Counted from the stretch's first letter, positions 53,956-63,129 are shown. The stretch: 64,000 bases of DNA from Sphingobium ummariense RL-3 (GCF_000447205.1 NZ_AUWY01000120.1:185858-249857); one strand, 5' to 3'. A program made the numbers and translations. The notes: generated from the letters alone by a model not told the origin.

Positions 53956-55473
53956 TCAGTGCCTCCGGACGCAGGCGATGACGGCGATGGGCGGGCGGCC
54001 GAAGTCGCGGCAGTCCCAGGCGCCGTCGATCTGCTGGATGCGCGACGGATGGGTCCGCCCGCGCGTCCGAGGCACGCTGGCATCATAGGCCCAGAGGATC
54101 GCGGTGCGCGGGGTATTGCCTGCGACGTCCAGCAGCAGCCGGTTGGGATCGCCGGTTCGCGGCCAGCGCGGCACGACGACCTGCGCGGGGATCCCCGCGC
54201 GATGCAGGAAGAAGCCGCCGACCGATGCGATGTGGCCGTCGGGATCGTCGAGCACCGCGGTCGGACTGTCCCAGAGGAAGACGAGCCGGTCGGCGCCATG
54301 CCGCGCGATCCAGGCCGACGGCTGCTCGAAATTGAAGACATAGCGGATGTCCGCCTGCGGATCGCGGATATAGCCGGCAAGTTGCGCCGCCGCGGAACCG
54401 ATCATCATGCAGAGCAGCGGCGCCGCGATCATGGGCACAGGCTTCGCCATGCGCCGGGCCCAAAGCGCGACGCCGGCCAGCAGCGCCGGAACATAGGGCA
54501 GCACATAGCGGGCGGTGAAGGAGGGTATGAGGAAGCCGATGCCCATCACGATGGCGATGGCGAGCATCCCGCTGGCGACCAGCGCGGTTTCGCCCGCACT
54601 GTAGGGCCAGCGATCTCGGCCCCGAAACGCAGCGATCATGTCGAAGACGAAGCTCCCCAGCATGGCGGCGAGGAGGATCACGCCCGGCCAGGTGAGGCCA
54701 GTGAGCAGCGACGGGATGAGCCACAGGGCATCAAGGCCGAGCGTGCCGTACCAGACCGCGTCCGTGCCGGAATAGCTGAAAATGAAGGGCAGGTGCCAGG
54801 CCATCCACAGCACCATCGGCAGCAGCGGCAGAAGTGCAGGCCATGTCCGCAGGGCGCGGGAGCGGCACACCGCGAGATAGGCGATGCCCTGCAGCCCGCA
54901 GATGACGGCGGCATGATAGTGGGTGAGTACCATCAGGGCCGAGATGGCGGTCCAGAGCAGGGCGGTGGCGGTGCGCGGGCTGTCCATCAGGCGCACGAAG
55001 GCGATGGCCTGCACGGTGGAGAGTAGGAACAGCAGCGCATAGGGCCGCGCCTGCGTTGCCGAATCGAAGCCGATGACCGACAGGGCCGTCACTGCGGCCC
55101 AGATTATCCGCACCTGCCGGTCCGGATGCCCGCGCCACAGGATCAGCAGGGGCGTGGCGATGGACATGGCGAGGCTGGGCAGGCGCAGCGCCACATTGCC
55201 GTTGCCGACGATCTTTTCCCACAGGTACAGCAGGGAATAATAGGTCGGTCCGCTCAGTTCCGTGAGCATCCAGCGAACGAGGCCGTGCAGGCTCTGCTGG
55301 CTAGCGATGGCCGCGGAAAAGGTCTCGTCGAGCCAGAGCGGTGCATCGATCCCAGCCAAAAGACGGCAGGCCAAGCCGATCGCCAGCGCGGTCCAGCACA
55401 GCAGCGGCAGCAGGTCGCGCTGGAGATCCGAGGGCGCGCGAGAAGGCCACAGGGGCAGCGCCAGGTCAGCCAT
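53956..55473 (-). CDS. polytopic membrane protein, GT39/GT-C-like
   Basis: A 505-aa protein with about 10-12 helices and the GT-C-type motif WLDETFSAA (D49, E50) after the first helix, where PMT/ArnT-type enzymes have a catalytic Asp. The last about 110 residues form a soluble domain. Probably transfers a sugar from a polyprenyl-phosphate donor. It lies 40 bp from msrC and 119 bp from arfB and is not obviously part of a glycan cluster. Confidence 0.8.
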   Translation of the reverse strand: MADLALPLWPSRAPSDLQRDLLPLLCWTALAIGLACRLLAGIDAPLWLDETFSAAIASQQSLHGLVRWMLTELSGPTYYSLLYLWEKIVGNGNVALRLPSLAMSIATPLLILWRGHPDRQVRIIWAAVTALSVIGFDSATQARPYALLFLLSTVQAIAFVRLMDSPRTATALLWTAISALMVLTHYHAAVICGLQGIAYLAVCRSRALRTWPALLPLLPMVLWMAWHLPFIFSYSGTDAVWYGTLGLDALWLIPSLLTGLTWPGVILLAAMLGSFVFDMIAAFRGRDRWPYSAGETALVASGMLAIAIVMGIGFLIPSFTARYVLPYVPALLAGVALWARRMAKPVPMIAAPLLCMMIGSAAAQLAGYIRDPQADIRYVFNFEQPSAWIARHGADRLVFLWDSPTAVLDDPDGHIASVGGFFLHRAGIPAQVVVPRWPRTGDPNRLLLDVAGNTPRTAILWAYDASVPRTRGRTHPSRIQQIDGAWDCRDFGRPPIAVIACVRRH

Positions 55474-55592
55474 GGCGCTCCGTCCGCATGCGATGACGAT
55501 GGTCCAAGAAAGCCGCCTCCCTGCCGATGGGAACGGCCTAGCCGACGAATGCTAAGAAATGCTTTACCATCTTCCGCGAGGGGCGCGCCGCC

Positions 55593-55997
55593 TCAATCCA
55601 TCCTGACCTTTCCGCGCCCGGCCTTGACCGAGCTGCGCGCCTTCTTGGCGTCGACGCGGCGGGCCTTGGCGGCCTTGCCGGGCTTGGTGGCGATGCGGCG
55701 GGGGTCGCGCTGGTGGGCCTTCTCGATCATCTCCGCCAGCCGCTCGCGCGCGTCCTGGCGGTTCGCCTCCTGCGTGCGGAAGCGGTTGGCCTGGATCAGG
55801 ATCTCGTTGGCGGAGGTGAGGCGCGACCCCGCCAGCTCCTTGAGCTTGCGATAGGCATAGGGCGGCAGGCCGAGCCGGAAGAGGTCGACGCGCAGCTGCA
55901 CGGCGGTTGCGACCTTGTTGACATTCTGCCCGCCGGGACCGCCGCCGGTGACGAAGCGCTCCTCCAGCGCGTCCTCCGGTATCTCAAAGCCCGGCAT
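55593..55997 (-). CDS. arfB: alternative ribosome rescue factor ArfB (YaeJ)
   Basis: A release-factor-like protein that rescues stalled ribosomes by hydrolysing peptidyl-tRNA. The 134-aa protein carries the GGQ motif (22-24, GGGPGGQNVNK) and a basic C-terminal tail rich in Lys and Arg, which binds the mRNA channel. It starts at 55997 (MPGFEIPEDALEE) and overlaps rluA by 14 bp. Confidence 0.95.
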   Translation of the reverse strand: MPGFEIPEDALEERFVTGGGPGGQNVNKVATAVQLRVDLFRLGLPPYAYRKLKELAGSRLTSANEILIQANRFRTQEANRQDARERLAEMIEKAHQRDPRRIATKPGKAAKARRVDAKKARSSVKAGRGKVRMD

Positions 55998-56661
55998 CGT
56001 CGAGCAGCTGCGGCGCAAAGCCCGCCGCGGCGAAGGTCGCGGGCAGGGGGGCGGTGGCTTCTGCGGGGGGCTTGGTCCCGCGCGGCATGCTGAGAAAGCG
56101 GCTGTGCAGCAGCATCGCGCCGCCGCCCTGACCGTAGACCGGATCGCCGACGATGCCGAAGCCGAGCCCATGCTGGGCGTGGACGCGGATCTGGTGGGTG
56201 CGCCCGGTGCGGGGGGTGAAGGCGATGAGGGCGCGGCCGTCCTTCTCTGCGACCTTGCGCCATTCCGTCACCGCCACCTTGCCTTCTTTCGCCGGGATCA
56301 TCCGCCAGCCCTTCGCGGCGGTGCTGATCTTCTTCAGGGACAGCTCGATCACGCCCTCATCCCGTTCCGGCACGCCATCGACCACCGCGACGTAGCGCTT
56401 GGTCACGGTCCCGGCTTCGAAAGCGGCGGCATAGCGCTTGTGGGCCTTGGGATGGCGGGCGAGGAGCAGGCAGCCGCTGGTGTCGCGGTCGAGCCGGTGC
56501 ACCGGCAACGGCCAGCGCTGGAAGCCGAAGGTGAGGGAGGAAAGATAATTTTCCAGCGCCAGCGATCCGTCGCGTGGGGCGTCGACCGGCAGGCCGGCGG
56601 GCTTGTCGAGGATGATTGCCTCGGCGTCGATGAAGAGAACCTGATCGTTGAGCAAGGACAA
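55984..56661 (-). CDS. RluA family pseudouridine synthase
   Basis: A 225-aa RNA pseudouridine synthase, with catalytic D58 in HRLDRDTSG and an RTGRTHQIRVHAQH segment. No S4 domain is seen at the N-terminus. Target (rRNA or tRNA) is not determinable. Its end overlaps the arfB start by 14 bp, so the two are cotranscribed and possibly coupled. Confidence 0.9.
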   Translation of the reverse strand: MSLLNDQVLFIDAEAIILDKPAGLPVDAPRDGSLALENYLSSLTFGFQRWPLPVHRLDRDTSGCLLLARHPKAHKRYAAAFEAGTVTKRYVAVVDGVPERDEGVIELSLKKISTAAKGWRMIPAKEGKVAVTEWRKVAEKDGRALIAFTPRTGRTHQIRVHAQHGLGFGIVGDPVYGQGGGAMLLHSRFLSMPRGTKPPAEATAPLPATFAAAGFAPQLLDDAGL

Positions 56662-56729
56662 GGCGGGTATCCGATAGGCAGGAAGGGAGCGATTGACGCG
56701 GGCGACGCATCCTATAGGGCGGGACGGCC

Positions 56730-57719
56730 ATGGAGAACAGGGGCCGATCGACGGCGGACGATGGACAGGGGTTCCAGTGGAGCCCGGCGGCTGGGCGGCT
56801 GGACTGGATCGACGTCGCGCGCGGCATCGGCATCGTCGCGGTGGTGGCCGGTCATGTGTGGACGCGCGGGCCGTTGCGCGACGCCATCTACAGCTTCCAC
56901 ATGCCGCTTTTCTTCCTGTTGTCGGGGATGCTGGCGCAACCCCGGCCAGTGCTGGCCTTCGCGCGACGGCAGGTGGCGGGGCAGATGCGGCCCTATGCCG
57001 CCTTCCTGGCGCTGCTGATCGCGGCGGACCAGATCATCGAGCCGCTAAGGGGCAACCGGCCGATTTTCCATCAATGGCCCGACGACCTGCTGCCCATCCT
57101 GCTGGGTGGGACGTGGCTGCGCGGGCCCTATACGATCTTCTGGTTCGTGCCCTGCCTGATGGTGGCGCGCATCCTGTTCAACGCGGTTCAGGCGCGCTGG
57201 CCCGATCCGCTGGACCGGCGTTGGGGCGGGGTGGTGATCGCCATGCTGGCGCTCGCCTATGCGCTGCCGCCATGGGCGCGGCATGTGTCGGTGCTGGGGT
57301 CGCTGAGCGTTCCCATGGCTTTCTGCCTGCTATGGGCGGGGACGGCATGGAGCCGCATCTCATGGCGCGGGTGGATGTGGGTTCCGATCCTGCTGCTCTC
57401 TGGCGCGGCGCTGGCCGGGCTGCTGCCGACGCTCAACATGAAGGCGGGCGATTATGGCTGGCCGCTGCTGTCGATCGGGGCGGCGGTCGCCACGTCGTTG
57501 CTGCTGTGCCGGATTTCGGCGCGGATCGCGCCCGCGACGCGCATCCTTGCCGCGCTGGGGCAGGCGTCGCTGGTCGTCATGTACCTGCACGTCGCCTTCG
57601 TCCACTATCTGCGGCCGCATATGGCGGCATGGCTGCTGCTGCCGGTGGCGCTGATCGTCCCGTTCGGGATCGACCGGCTGATCCGCCGGTCGGCGGTGCT
57701 GCGGCGGATTTTCCTCTAG
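56730..57719 (+). CDS. acyltransferase-3 family membrane protein
   Basis: A 329-aa protein with about ten helices. The family motif WIDVARGIGIVAVVAGHVW includes the His (H42) near the first helix that is typical of OafA/acetyltransferase-3 enzymes. They O-acetylate or O-acylate sugars in LPS, peptidoglycan or exopolysaccharide. Divergent from rluA (68 bp). Confidence 0.9.
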   Translation: MENRGRSTADDGQGFQWSPAAGRLDWIDVARGIGIVAVVAGHVWTRGPLRDAIYSFHMPLFFLLSGMLAQPRPVLAFARRQVAGQMRPYAAFLALLIAADQIIEPLRGNRPIFHQWPDDLLPILLGGTWLRGPYTIFWFVPCLMVARILFNAVQARWPDPLDRRWGGVVIAMLALAYALPPWARHVSVLGSLSVPMAFCLLWAGTAWSRISWRGWMWVPILLLSGAALAGLLPTLNMKAGDYGWPLLSIGAAVATSLLLCRISARIAPATRILAALGQASLVVMYLHVAFVHYLRPHMAAWLLLPVALIVPFGIDRLIRRSAVLRRIFL

Positions 57720-57722
57720 CGC

Positions 57723-58586
57723 TCAGTGCAGGTGACGCAGCTTGTCGGGGTTGCGCATGATGTAGATGGCGGCGACGCGGCCGTCCTCGATATCGAGCGC
57801 GGTCGTCTGCAGCTCGCCGTCCGCCTCGCGCGTGACGAAGCCGGGCAGGCCGTTGATGAGGCAGGTGCGTACCAGCGTCGATCCGTATTTGCCGAACAGC
57901 ACAGCCAGCGCCCGGTGCAGCTGCATGACCTGCGCATGGCCCAATGCCGGGCGGATCGTCGCGGAACGCTTGCCGCCGCCGTCGCTGTGCAGGCTGACAT
58001 CGGCCTTCAGCATGGCGCCGAGCGCGGTCATGTCGCCGCTGCGCGAGGCGGCGAAGAAGGCGCCGGCGATCTCCAGCCCGCGCGCCTTTTCCAGCCGGTA
58101 GCGGGGCCGCGCCTCGCGCACATGCGCCCGAGCCCGGGCGGCGAGCTGGCGGCAGGCGGCAGGGTCGCGATCGACCGTGGTCGCCACCTCGTCGAACCCG
58201 ACGCCGAAGACGTCGTGGAGGAGGAAGGCGGCGCGTTCCAGCGGCGAGAGGCGTTCAAGCGCCAGCATCAGTGGCAGGGTGACGTCGTCCTCTTCCTCGT
58301 CCTCCCCGCCGATCATCGGCTCGGGCAGCCAGGGGCCGACATAGGTTTCGCGCCGGTGCCGGGCCGACTTGATCTGGTCGAGGCAGAGCCGCGTGACCGT
58401 GCGGCGCAGGAAGGCCTCCGGCTCCCGCACCGCCGTCCGGTCGGTGCCCAGCCAGCGCAGGAAGGCGTCCTGCACCACATCCTCGGCATCGGTGACCGAT
58501 CCCAGCATGCGATAGGCGACGCGGATCAGGCGGGGACGCAGCGGGTCGAAGCTCGCCGCCGCGTCCGGCTGCGTCCCCGGCGCCAT
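57723..58586 (-). CDS. ECF41-type RNA polymerase sigma factor
   Basis: A 287-aa sigma-70 family protein with sigma2 (LGSVTDAEDVVQDAFLRW) and sigma4 (LSPLERAAFLLHDVFGVGF) regions and a SnoaL-like C-terminal extension. All three signature motifs of ECF41 are present: WLPEP at 86-90, DGGGK at 202-206 and NPDKL at 279-283. In this group the extension acts as a fused regulator, with no separate anti-sigma factor. The stop of the upstream carboxymuconolactone decarboxylase gene overlaps its start, the standard ECF41 partner. Confidence 0.93.
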   Translation of the reverse strand: MAPGTQPDAAASFDPLRPRLIRVAYRMLGSVTDAEDVVQDAFLRWLGTDRTAVREPEAFLRRTVTRLCLDQIKSARHRRETYVGPWLPEPMIGGEDEEEDDVTLPLMLALERLSPLERAAFLLHDVFGVGFDEVATTVDRDPAACRQLAARARAHVREARPRYRLEKARGLEIAGAFFAASRSGDMTALGAMLKADVSLHSDGGGKRSATIRPALGHAQVMQLHRALAVLFGKYGSTLVRTCLINGLPGFVTREADGELQTTALDIEDGRVAAIYIMRNPDKLRHLH

Positions 58587-59041
58587 CAGGCGGCCGCCTT
58601 CATCGGCATGTCGTACCAGAGGCCGAAGCCCACCGCGATCCGGTTCCAGCCGTTGATGATGTTGATCATCAGCGTCAGCTTCACCTGCTCCTCCTCGGTG
58701 AACTCCCAGTTCAGCGCTTCCTTGGCCGCTTCATGGGTGTGCCCTTGCGCGATCTGCGTCAAGGCTTCGGTCCAGGCCAGCGCGGCGCGCTCGCGATCGG
58801 TGTAGCAGGGCGCCTCCCGCCAGGCGGAAAGCAGGTAGATGCGCTGTTCGGTCTCGCCCTTCTGGCGTGCTTCGTATGTGTGCATGTTGATGCAGTTGGC
58901 GCAGCCGTTGATCTGCGAGGCGCGGATCTTGACCAGTTCGATCAGGCTGGGTTCCAGGCTTTCGCCGATGGCGGTGCCAAGCGCGGTCCAGCTCTTCATC
59001 AGCTGCGGCGCGGCGGCGTAGGGGTCGATGGTGTCGTTCAT
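58586..59041 (-). CDS. carboxymuconolactone decarboxylase family protein (AhpD-like)
   Basis: A 151-aa protein with CxxC plus His in GCANCINMH (C47, C50, H54), as in AhpD-type alkylhydroperoxidases, so a redox role is more likely than decarboxylation. It is upstream of, and overlaps by one base, the ECF41 sigma gene, which probably controls it. It starts at 59041. Confidence 0.92.
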   Translation of the reverse strand: MNDTIDPYAAAPQLMKSWTALGTAIGESLEPSLIELVKIRASQINGCANCINMHTYEARQKGETEQRIYLLSAWREAPCYTDRERAALAWTEALTQIAQGHTHEAAKEALNWEFTEEEQVKLTLMINIINGWNRIAVGFGLWYDMPMKAAA

Positions 59042-59182
59042 GATGCAGGTCCTTTCCTTCAGGGGTCTGCACGCATGACGAGACGGGGCGAGCGGATGTG
59101 ACATGCGCGGGCAATTTTTTGGAGCGAGTTGCCATAGCGGCTCCCCTTGTTGTATTCTGGCGTGCTGGCCAGGAGAATGAAC

Positions 59183-59995
59183 ATGCCCAGCACACTTCCC
59201 CGAACCCATGCAATCTTCCTGGAGCGCGTCCGAGATGCGGTCGAAGCCGATGACCGGTTGAGCGCCCTCCTGATCGGCGGTTCCTATATCCACGGCGGAT
59301 TGGACGAGCATTCCGACCTGGATTTCGTGATCGTCGTAAACGGGGAAAATTATGGCGAGGTGATGTCTTCGCGCATGGATTTCGCCAGGGCGCTGCCCGA
59401 TTTCATCACGGCATTCACCGGCGAGCATGTCGGAGAACCCCGCCTTCTGATCTGCCTCTATGGTCCACCGCTTCTGCATGTCGATCTGAAGTTCGTTCTG
59501 GCCGCCGATCTCGACCAGTCCATCGAACGGCGCGCAGTCCTGTTCGCGCGGGAACCGGCTGCGATGGAGACGCGGATGCTCGCAGCGGAGGTGAACTGGC
59601 CGAACCTTCCTTCCGAATGGTTCGAGGCACGCGCCTGGATATGGCTGCACTACGCGGCCACCAAATTCGCCCGCGGCGAACTCTATGAAGCGATCAGCAT
59701 GCTCGGTTTCTTCCGTGAGCAGGTCCTGGGCCCATTGCTTTATCGCCGCGCCGGTCTGAACCAGCGGGGCGTGAGGCGTCTCGAAGCCATGGGGCTGGAT
59801 GCGCAAAACAGGCTGGCCGCCACGGTTGCCCGGCACGACGCGTCATCCGTGAAGGAGGCGATCGAAGCGTCCATCGCCATTTACCTGGACCTTCGAAGCG
59901 ATGATCCGTCGCTGGTGGCGACCAAGGCGATGCCCGCACTGCTGCGCGATTTCATCGAGCAGGCGGGTTCCCGGAACCGGGCTGAGCACCAATGA
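59183..59995 (+). CDS. nucleotidyltransferase family protein (ANT-like)
   Basis: A 270-aa protein with the nucleotidyltransferase core LLIGGSYIHGGLDEHSDLDF, where G-S and D-x-D match the family metal/phosphate motif, and a helical C-terminal domain like aminoglycoside adenylyltransferases. The start at 59183 is preferred because AGGAGA sits six bases before it, against one base for the ATG at 59177. The substrate is unknown, so antibiotic resistance should not be assumed. Overlaps the next gene by ATGA. Confidence 0.78.
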   Translation: MPSTLPRTHAIFLERVRDAVEADDRLSALLIGGSYIHGGLDEHSDLDFVIVVNGENYGEVMSSRMDFARALPDFITAFTGEHVGEPRLLICLYGPPLLHVDLKFVLAADLDQSIERRAVLFAREPAAMETRMLAAEVNWPNLPSEWFEARAWIWLHYAATKFARGELYEAISMLGFFREQVLGPLLYRRAGLNQRGVRRLEAMGLDAQNRLAATVARHDASSVKEAIEASIAIYLDLRSDDPSLVATKAMPALLRDFIEQAGSRNRAEHQ

Positions 59996-60420
59996 TGCCC
60001 GGAGGCATGGCAATCCGCCAGCGATTATCGCTGCTGGCTCTCCTGGTGAGGGACTATGACGAGGCGATCGCCTTCTACGTCGGCCAGCTGGGTTTCGAGC
60101 TCAGGGAGGATACACGCTTGTCTCCCGAGAAACGTTGGGTCGTCGTTGGCCCAAAGGGGGGCGAAACCTCCCTGCTCCTTGCCAAGGCGGTGGGCGAGCC
60201 TCAGGTCGCCGCCGTGGGCGCCCAGGGCGGCGGCCGTGTTTTCCTGTTCCTGGAAACGGACGACTTTGATCGCGACCATGCTCGCTATGTGGCCGCTGGA
60301 GTGAGGTTCCGGGAGCAGCCGAGGACGGAGGCCTATGGGAAAGTCGCTGTCTTCGAGGATATTTATGGCAATCCATGGGATCTGATCGAACCATTGTCCT
60401 TCGATCCGGCTGGGGGCTAG
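59992..60420 (+). CDS. VOC family protein
   Basis: A 142-aa glyoxalase-fold protein, with LLVRDYDEAIAFYVGQLGFE at the N-terminus and VFEDIYGNPWDLIEP at the C-terminus. It overlaps the nucleotidyltransferase gene by ATGA, so the two probably form one unit. Function unknown. Confidence 0.9.
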   Translation: MMPGGMAIRQRLSLLALLVRDYDEAIAFYVGQLGFELREDTRLSPEKRWVVVGPKGGETSLLLAKAVGEPQVAAVGAQGGGRVFLFLETDDFDRDHARYVAAGVRFREQPRTEAYGKVAVFEDIYGNPWDLIEPLSFDPAGG

Positions 60421-60472
60421 GCAAGGCCGCAAGTTCCCTGATCGGCCGCGCTTTTTCCTCCCACAGAAGAAA

Positions 60473-60503
60473 GGACCGGCGCGCAGTCCTGCGCCGGTCC
60501 TTT
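60473..60503. terminator. bidirectional Rho-independent terminator
   Basis: GGACCGGCGC (60473-60482) and its exact complement (60491-60500) flank an 8-nt loop. TTTCC follows on the plus strand, and TTTCTTCT follows on the minus strand, serving the VOC gene and wrbA. Confidence 0.8.
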
Positions 60504-60565
60504 CCGTGTCGTGCCTGGTGCGACCCAAAGGCCCGACAGCATGGCTAAGACGCCACGCGATGCGA

Positions 60566-61165
60566 TCAGCCGTGCAGCTTGATCGCGGTTTCCGCGATGC
60601 GGCGGCCCTGGTAGCGGGCGCCGTCCAGATCGACCTCGCTCGGCTGGCGGCTGCCGTCGCCGCCGGCGATGGTGGTGGCGCCATAGGGCGCGCCGCCGAC
60701 GACATCCTCATGCCCCATCTGGCCGGCATGGCCATAGTCGAGGCCGACGATCACCATGCCGAAGTGCAGCAGGTTGGTAATGATCGAGAAGAGCGTGGTT
60801 TCCTGGCCGCCATGCTGGGTCGCGGTGGACGTGAAGGCGCCGCCGACCTTGCCGTTCAGCGCGCCGCGCGCCCACAGGCCGCCGGCCTGGTCGAGGAAGG
60901 CCGCCATCTGGCTGGACATGCGGCCGAAGCGCGTGCCGGTGCCGACGATGATCGCGTCATAGTCCGCAAGGTCCGCGACGGCCGCGACCGGGGCTTCCTG
61001 GTCGAGCTTGAAATGCGCGTTCCTGGCGACTTCGAGCGGGGCCGTTTCGGGCACGCGCTTGATGTCGACCTGGGCGCCGGCCGATGCGGCGCCCTCCGCG
61101 ACGGCCTTCGCCATCGTTTCGATATGACCGTAGGACGAATAATAGAGAACCAGAACCTTAGCCAT
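60566..61165 (-). CDS. wrbA: NAD(P)H:quinone oxidoreductase WrbA
   Basis: A 199-aa flavodoxin-like quinone reductase (two-electron, NADH/NADPH-dependent), with the FMN loop [17 protein letters not shown], then [17 protein letters not shown] and [10 protein letters not shown]. It starts at 61165 after GAGGAG. It is downstream of the pirin gene and may be cotranscribed, with a stable hairpin between them. Confidence 0.95.
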   Translation of the reverse strand: MAKVLVLYYSSYGHIETMAKAVAEGAASAGAQVDIKRVPETAPLEVARNAHFKLDQEAPVAAVADLADYDAIIVGTGTRFGRMSSQMAAFLDQAGGLWARGALNGKVGGAFTSTATQHGGQETTLFSIITNLLHFGMVIVGLDYGHAGQMGHEDVVGGAPYGATTIAGGDGSRQPSEVDLDGARYQGRRIAETAIKLHG

Positions 61166-61213
61166 TGCCTGTCTCCTCACAGTTCAAAAGGGTTGTCTTG
61201 GGTTTGATGGGGT

Positions 61214-61252
61214 GGCCGCCCGCGCAAGGGAGGGGGAGGGGCGCGGGCGGCC
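61214..61252. repeat. 12-bp hairpin between pirin and wrbA
   Basis: GGCCGCCCGCGC (61214-61225) and its complement (61241-61252) enclose a 15-nt loop. It follows pirin by 22 bp and precedes the wrbA start by 48 bp. A terminator is possible, but no U run is present on the transcribed strand. The plus strand has four G runs here. Confidence 0.55.
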
Positions 61253-61274
61253 TTCAGGCCCTAAGGGGGCGGGC

Positions 61275-61994
61275 CTAAATGCTGTCCACCAGGACGATTT
61301 CCGCGTCCTCGATGGCCTTTATCGTGATCGGGCCGCCGGCGACGATCGCGGCGCCGTCCCGCGCCTCGAAGGCTTCGCCGTCGATCTCGATCCGGCCCGT
61401 TGCCGGGACCAGGTAGAGGTGACGGCCGGGCGTGGTTTCGTATGTCACGCTGTCGCCTGCCTTGACAGTGCCGCCGAGCAGCCGGGCGTCAGCGCGGATG
61501 CGCAGCGCTTCGCGGTCCTCCTCATAGCCGCTGGCCAGAACAGCCAGCTTGCCGGAGCGGGCGTCCTTCGGGAACGGCTTGGCGCCCCAGCTTGGGGACC
61601 CGCCCCGCGCCCGGGGCATGATCCAGATCTGGAAGAGCGTGGTCTTCTCGTCCTCCAGATTATATTCGGCGTGGCGGATGCCGGTGCCGGCGCTCATCAC
61701 CTGCACGTCGCCCGCTTCGGTGCGGCCCTTGTTGCCCAGGCTGTCCTGGTGGGTGATCGCGCCGGTGCGGACATAGGTGACGATCTCCATGTCGGCATGC
61801 GGGTGCGGCGGGAAGCCCGAGCGAGGACCGATTTCATCGTCGTTCCACACCCGGATGGCGCCCCAGTGCATGCGGGCGGGATCGTGATAGTCCGCGAAGG
61901 AGAAATGATGGCGCGCGTTCAGCCAGCCATGGTCGGCATGGCCGAGCGACGCAAAGGGGCGGCGCTCGATGCTGCTCGCGGTGGTCGTGCTCAT
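61275..61994 (-). CDS. pirin family protein (YhhW-like)
   Basis: A 239-aa bicupin with the metal ligands H64 and H66 in PHPHADME and H108/E110 in GIRHAEYN. Some bacterial pirins oxidise quercetin-like flavonoids and others modulate enzymes, so the exact activity is unresolved. It starts at 61994. The gene is divergent from a LysR regulator, 108 bp apart, and wrbA follows, giving a likely quinone/phenolic stress unit. Confidence 0.92.
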   Translation of the reverse strand: MSTTTASSIERRPFASLGHADHGWLNARHHFSFADYHDPARMHWGAIRVWNDDEIGPRSGFPPHPHADMEIVTYVRTGAITHQDSLGNKGRTEAGDVQVMSAGTGIRHAEYNLEDEKTTLFQIWIMPRARGGSPSWGAKPFPKDARSGKLAVLASGYEEDREALRIRADARLLGGTVKAGDSVTYETTPGRHLYLVPATGRIEIDGEAFEARDGAAIVAGGPITIKAIEDAEIVLVDSI

Positions 61995-62064
61995 GTCCTG
62001 TGCCTTTCGGTTCGGATGCCGGAACGGTTCCGGCTTGCTTTCCGCCAATCTAGCGATCAGGATC

Positions 62065-62090
62065 GTTTCAGAAATAGGCAGCATTGAAAC
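62065..62090. promoter_or_regulatory. possible LysR site between pirin and lysR
   Basis: GTTTCA (62065-62070) and TGAAAC (62085-62090) form an inverted repeat with a 14-bp spacer in the divergent intergenic region. The position suits LysR-type autoregulation and control of pirin. Confidence 0.4.
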
Positions 62091-62102
62091 GGATTGTTTC
62101 CC

Positions 62103-62996
62103 ATGAGACTACCGGATTTCGAGGCCTGGGCGATGTTCGCGGCCGTGGTGGAGCATCGCAGCTTCACCGATGCGGCCAAGGCGCTCAGCCTTTCGAAGGC
62201 AACCGTATCGAAGGCCGTGACCCGGCTGGAGGAGCATCTCGACACCAGCCTGTTCAATCGCACCAGCCGGCGTCTTGCCCTGACGGAAAGCGGGCGCAGG
62301 CTGGCGGATCATGCCGCGCGCATCCTGGCTGAAGGGCAGGCGGCCGAAGAGGCGGCGCGCGACGAGACGGCGGAGCTATCCGGCACGGTGCGGCTGGGCG
62401 CGCCGATGACCTTCGGCCTGCTGCGCGTCGCCCCGCTGGTGGCGGAATTCACCAAGATGCATCCGCTGGTGGACGTGGACCTGCATCTGTCGGACGCGCG
62501 GATCGACATCGTCGAAATGGGGCTGGATGCGACCATTCGCATCGCCGACATGCCCGACAGCTCGCTCCGCGCGCGGCGGCTGGCGGACGTGATGCTGCAT
62601 GTCGTCGCCTCGCCCGGCTATCTGGACGCGCGCGGGCGGCCCAGCCATCCCTCCGACCTCGGCGCGCATGATTGCCTGTGCTATTCCAACGTCCCGCAGC
62701 CCGACGTCTGGCGCTTTTCCGGTCCGGGGCAGCAGAATGTCGTGGTGCAGGTGCGATCGCGCATCACCGTCAACAGCGGGGAAGCAATGTTGCCCGCCCT
62801 GCGGACCGGCGTGGGCATCGCCCGGCTGCCCGACTTCATCGTCGGGGAGGGGATCGCATCCGGGGAGCTGGAGGAAATATTGACCGACTGGCGGCCGCCG
62901 CCCTTCGGCATCCACCTGGTGACGCCGCCGTCCCGGCTGCGGCCGGCGCGGGTCGACGCGCTGCTGGATTATCTGACGCGGCATCACGGCTGCTGA
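62103..62996 (+). CDS. LysR family transcriptional regulator
   Basis: A 297-aa protein with an N-terminal helix-turn-helix (FAAVVEHRSFTDAAKALSLS, then KATVSKAVTRLEEHLDT) and a C-terminal effector domain. The ATG at 62103 gives the usual LysR N-terminus; a TTG three codons earlier is open but less likely. It is divergent from pirin-wrbA and may control them. Confidence 0.94.
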   Translation: MRLPDFEAWAMFAAVVEHRSFTDAAKALSLSKATVSKAVTRLEEHLDTSLFNRTSRRLALTESGRRLADHAARILAEGQAAEEAARDETAELSGTVRLGAPMTFGLLRVAPLVAEFTKMHPLVDVDLHLSDARIDIVEMGLDATIRIADMPDSSLRARRLADVMLHVVASPGYLDARGRPSHPSDLGAHDCLCYSNVPQPDVWRFSGPGQQNVVVQVRSRITVNSGEAMLPALRTGVGIARLPDFIVGEGIASGELEEILTDWRPPPFGIHLVTPPSRLRPARVDALLDYLTRHHGC

Positions 62997-63025
62997 GGCC
63001 TGCCGCCGCCGCTCGTTTCGCAGGT

Positions 63026-63129
63026 GAATCCTTATTGACTCACCGCGGAATGTTTCGGCTGCAACTCTTTGTAAACAGATTCGTTTTCCAACGACTCGCG
63101 GATTCCTGCCGGTTAGCGAAAAATTAACC
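63026..63129 (+). promoter_or_regulatory. ctrA upstream region with five GANTC sites and a near-CtrA box
   Basis: GANTC occurs at 63026, 63037, 63078, 63093 and 63101 (start positions), five within 80 bp. TTAG-N7-TTAACC at 63113-63129 matches the CtrA box TTAA-N7-TTAAC with one mismatch. In Caulobacter, CcrM methylation of GANTC and CtrA binding control ctrA transcription, and the same is inferred here. GGTTAA occurs at 63151-63156. Confidence 0.6.
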
